DNA from: Oscillospiraceae bacterium
GTDB taxonomy: Bacteria > Bacillota > Clostridia > Oscillospirales > Oscillospiraceae
DNA: 14,434 bases
Assembly: GCA_028705905.1 (NCBI GenBank)
Contig: JAQWCP010000015.1
Coordinates: forward strand, 1-14,434
Reading direction: 5' to 3'
This document shows positions 14,410-14,434 of this stretch, in pieces. The translations under genes and the position numbers were made by a program. Below the pieces are notes generated by a model. It saw nothing but the letters and a program-made list of their open reading frames with translations, was not told where the DNA came from and did no database searches. How positions within the stretch are numbered: the stretch's first letter is position 1; each line of letters opens with the position of its first letter.

Positions 14410-14434
14410 TCTTACAGAGGGTCTATAACGATAG

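Overview
The window looks like a chromosomal stretch from a low-to-mid GC Gram-positive anaerobe of the class Clostridia, probably near the Oscillospiraceae/Ruminococcaceae. This is inferred from strong AGGAGG-type ribosome binding sites, short intergenic gaps, a fermentative D-lactate dehydrogenase, a CsaB-type pyruvyl transferase next to a DUF4330 gene, a lipoprotein-dependent polar amino acid ABC transporter, and the ribose-5-phosphate-dependent PdxS/PdxT route to vitamin B6. I cannot name a species. I found no rRNA, tRNA, CRISPR array, insertion sequence or phage gene.

Layout. (1) 1-2383, plus strand: the distal part of a histidine operon, hisH (3' end only)-hisA-hisF-hisI-hisE, tightly packed and closed by a perfect 20-bp hairpin terminator. 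(2) 2446-5881, minus strand: two cell-surface polysaccharide genes, a TuaH-like glycosyltransferase and, upstream of it, a long protein joining a GT4 glycosyltransferase to a CsaB-like polysaccharide pyruvyl transferase. (3) 5998-7395, plus strand: a divergent cluster of a DUF4330 membrane-anchored protein, a PAP2 (undecaprenyl-pyrophosphate-type) phosphatase and a small XRE regulator. The two divergent groups start from promoters whose -10 boxes physically overlap. (4) 7482-8474, minus: D-lactate dehydrogenase, followed by a 339-nt AT-rich intergenic region. (5) 8814-11345, plus: an amino acid ABC transporter (lipoprotein, permease, ATPase). (6) 11394-12858, minus: pdxT and pdxS, with the MocR-type regulator pdxR (12967-14379, plus) divergent from them. 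(7) The last 50 nt carry a promoter with an operator-like dyad for a gene outside the window.

The most unusual object is the ABC-transporter binding lipoprotein (8814-9704). The segment that normally ends such proteins sits directly after the signal peptide and linker, and the protein stops exactly where that segment should begin. The order of the fold is therefore circularly permuted, with a breakpoint that appears to lie at the interdomain hinge. The ATPase of the same operon also carries an insertion of roughly 55 residues between the Walker A region and the Q-loop. Other points of interest are the GT4-CsaB fusion, the overlapping divergent promoters, and the palindromes in the pdxS/pdxR and right-edge regulatory regions. 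Convergent gene pairs are separated by near-perfect bidirectional hairpin terminators (2401-2447, 7419-7466, 11356-11392).
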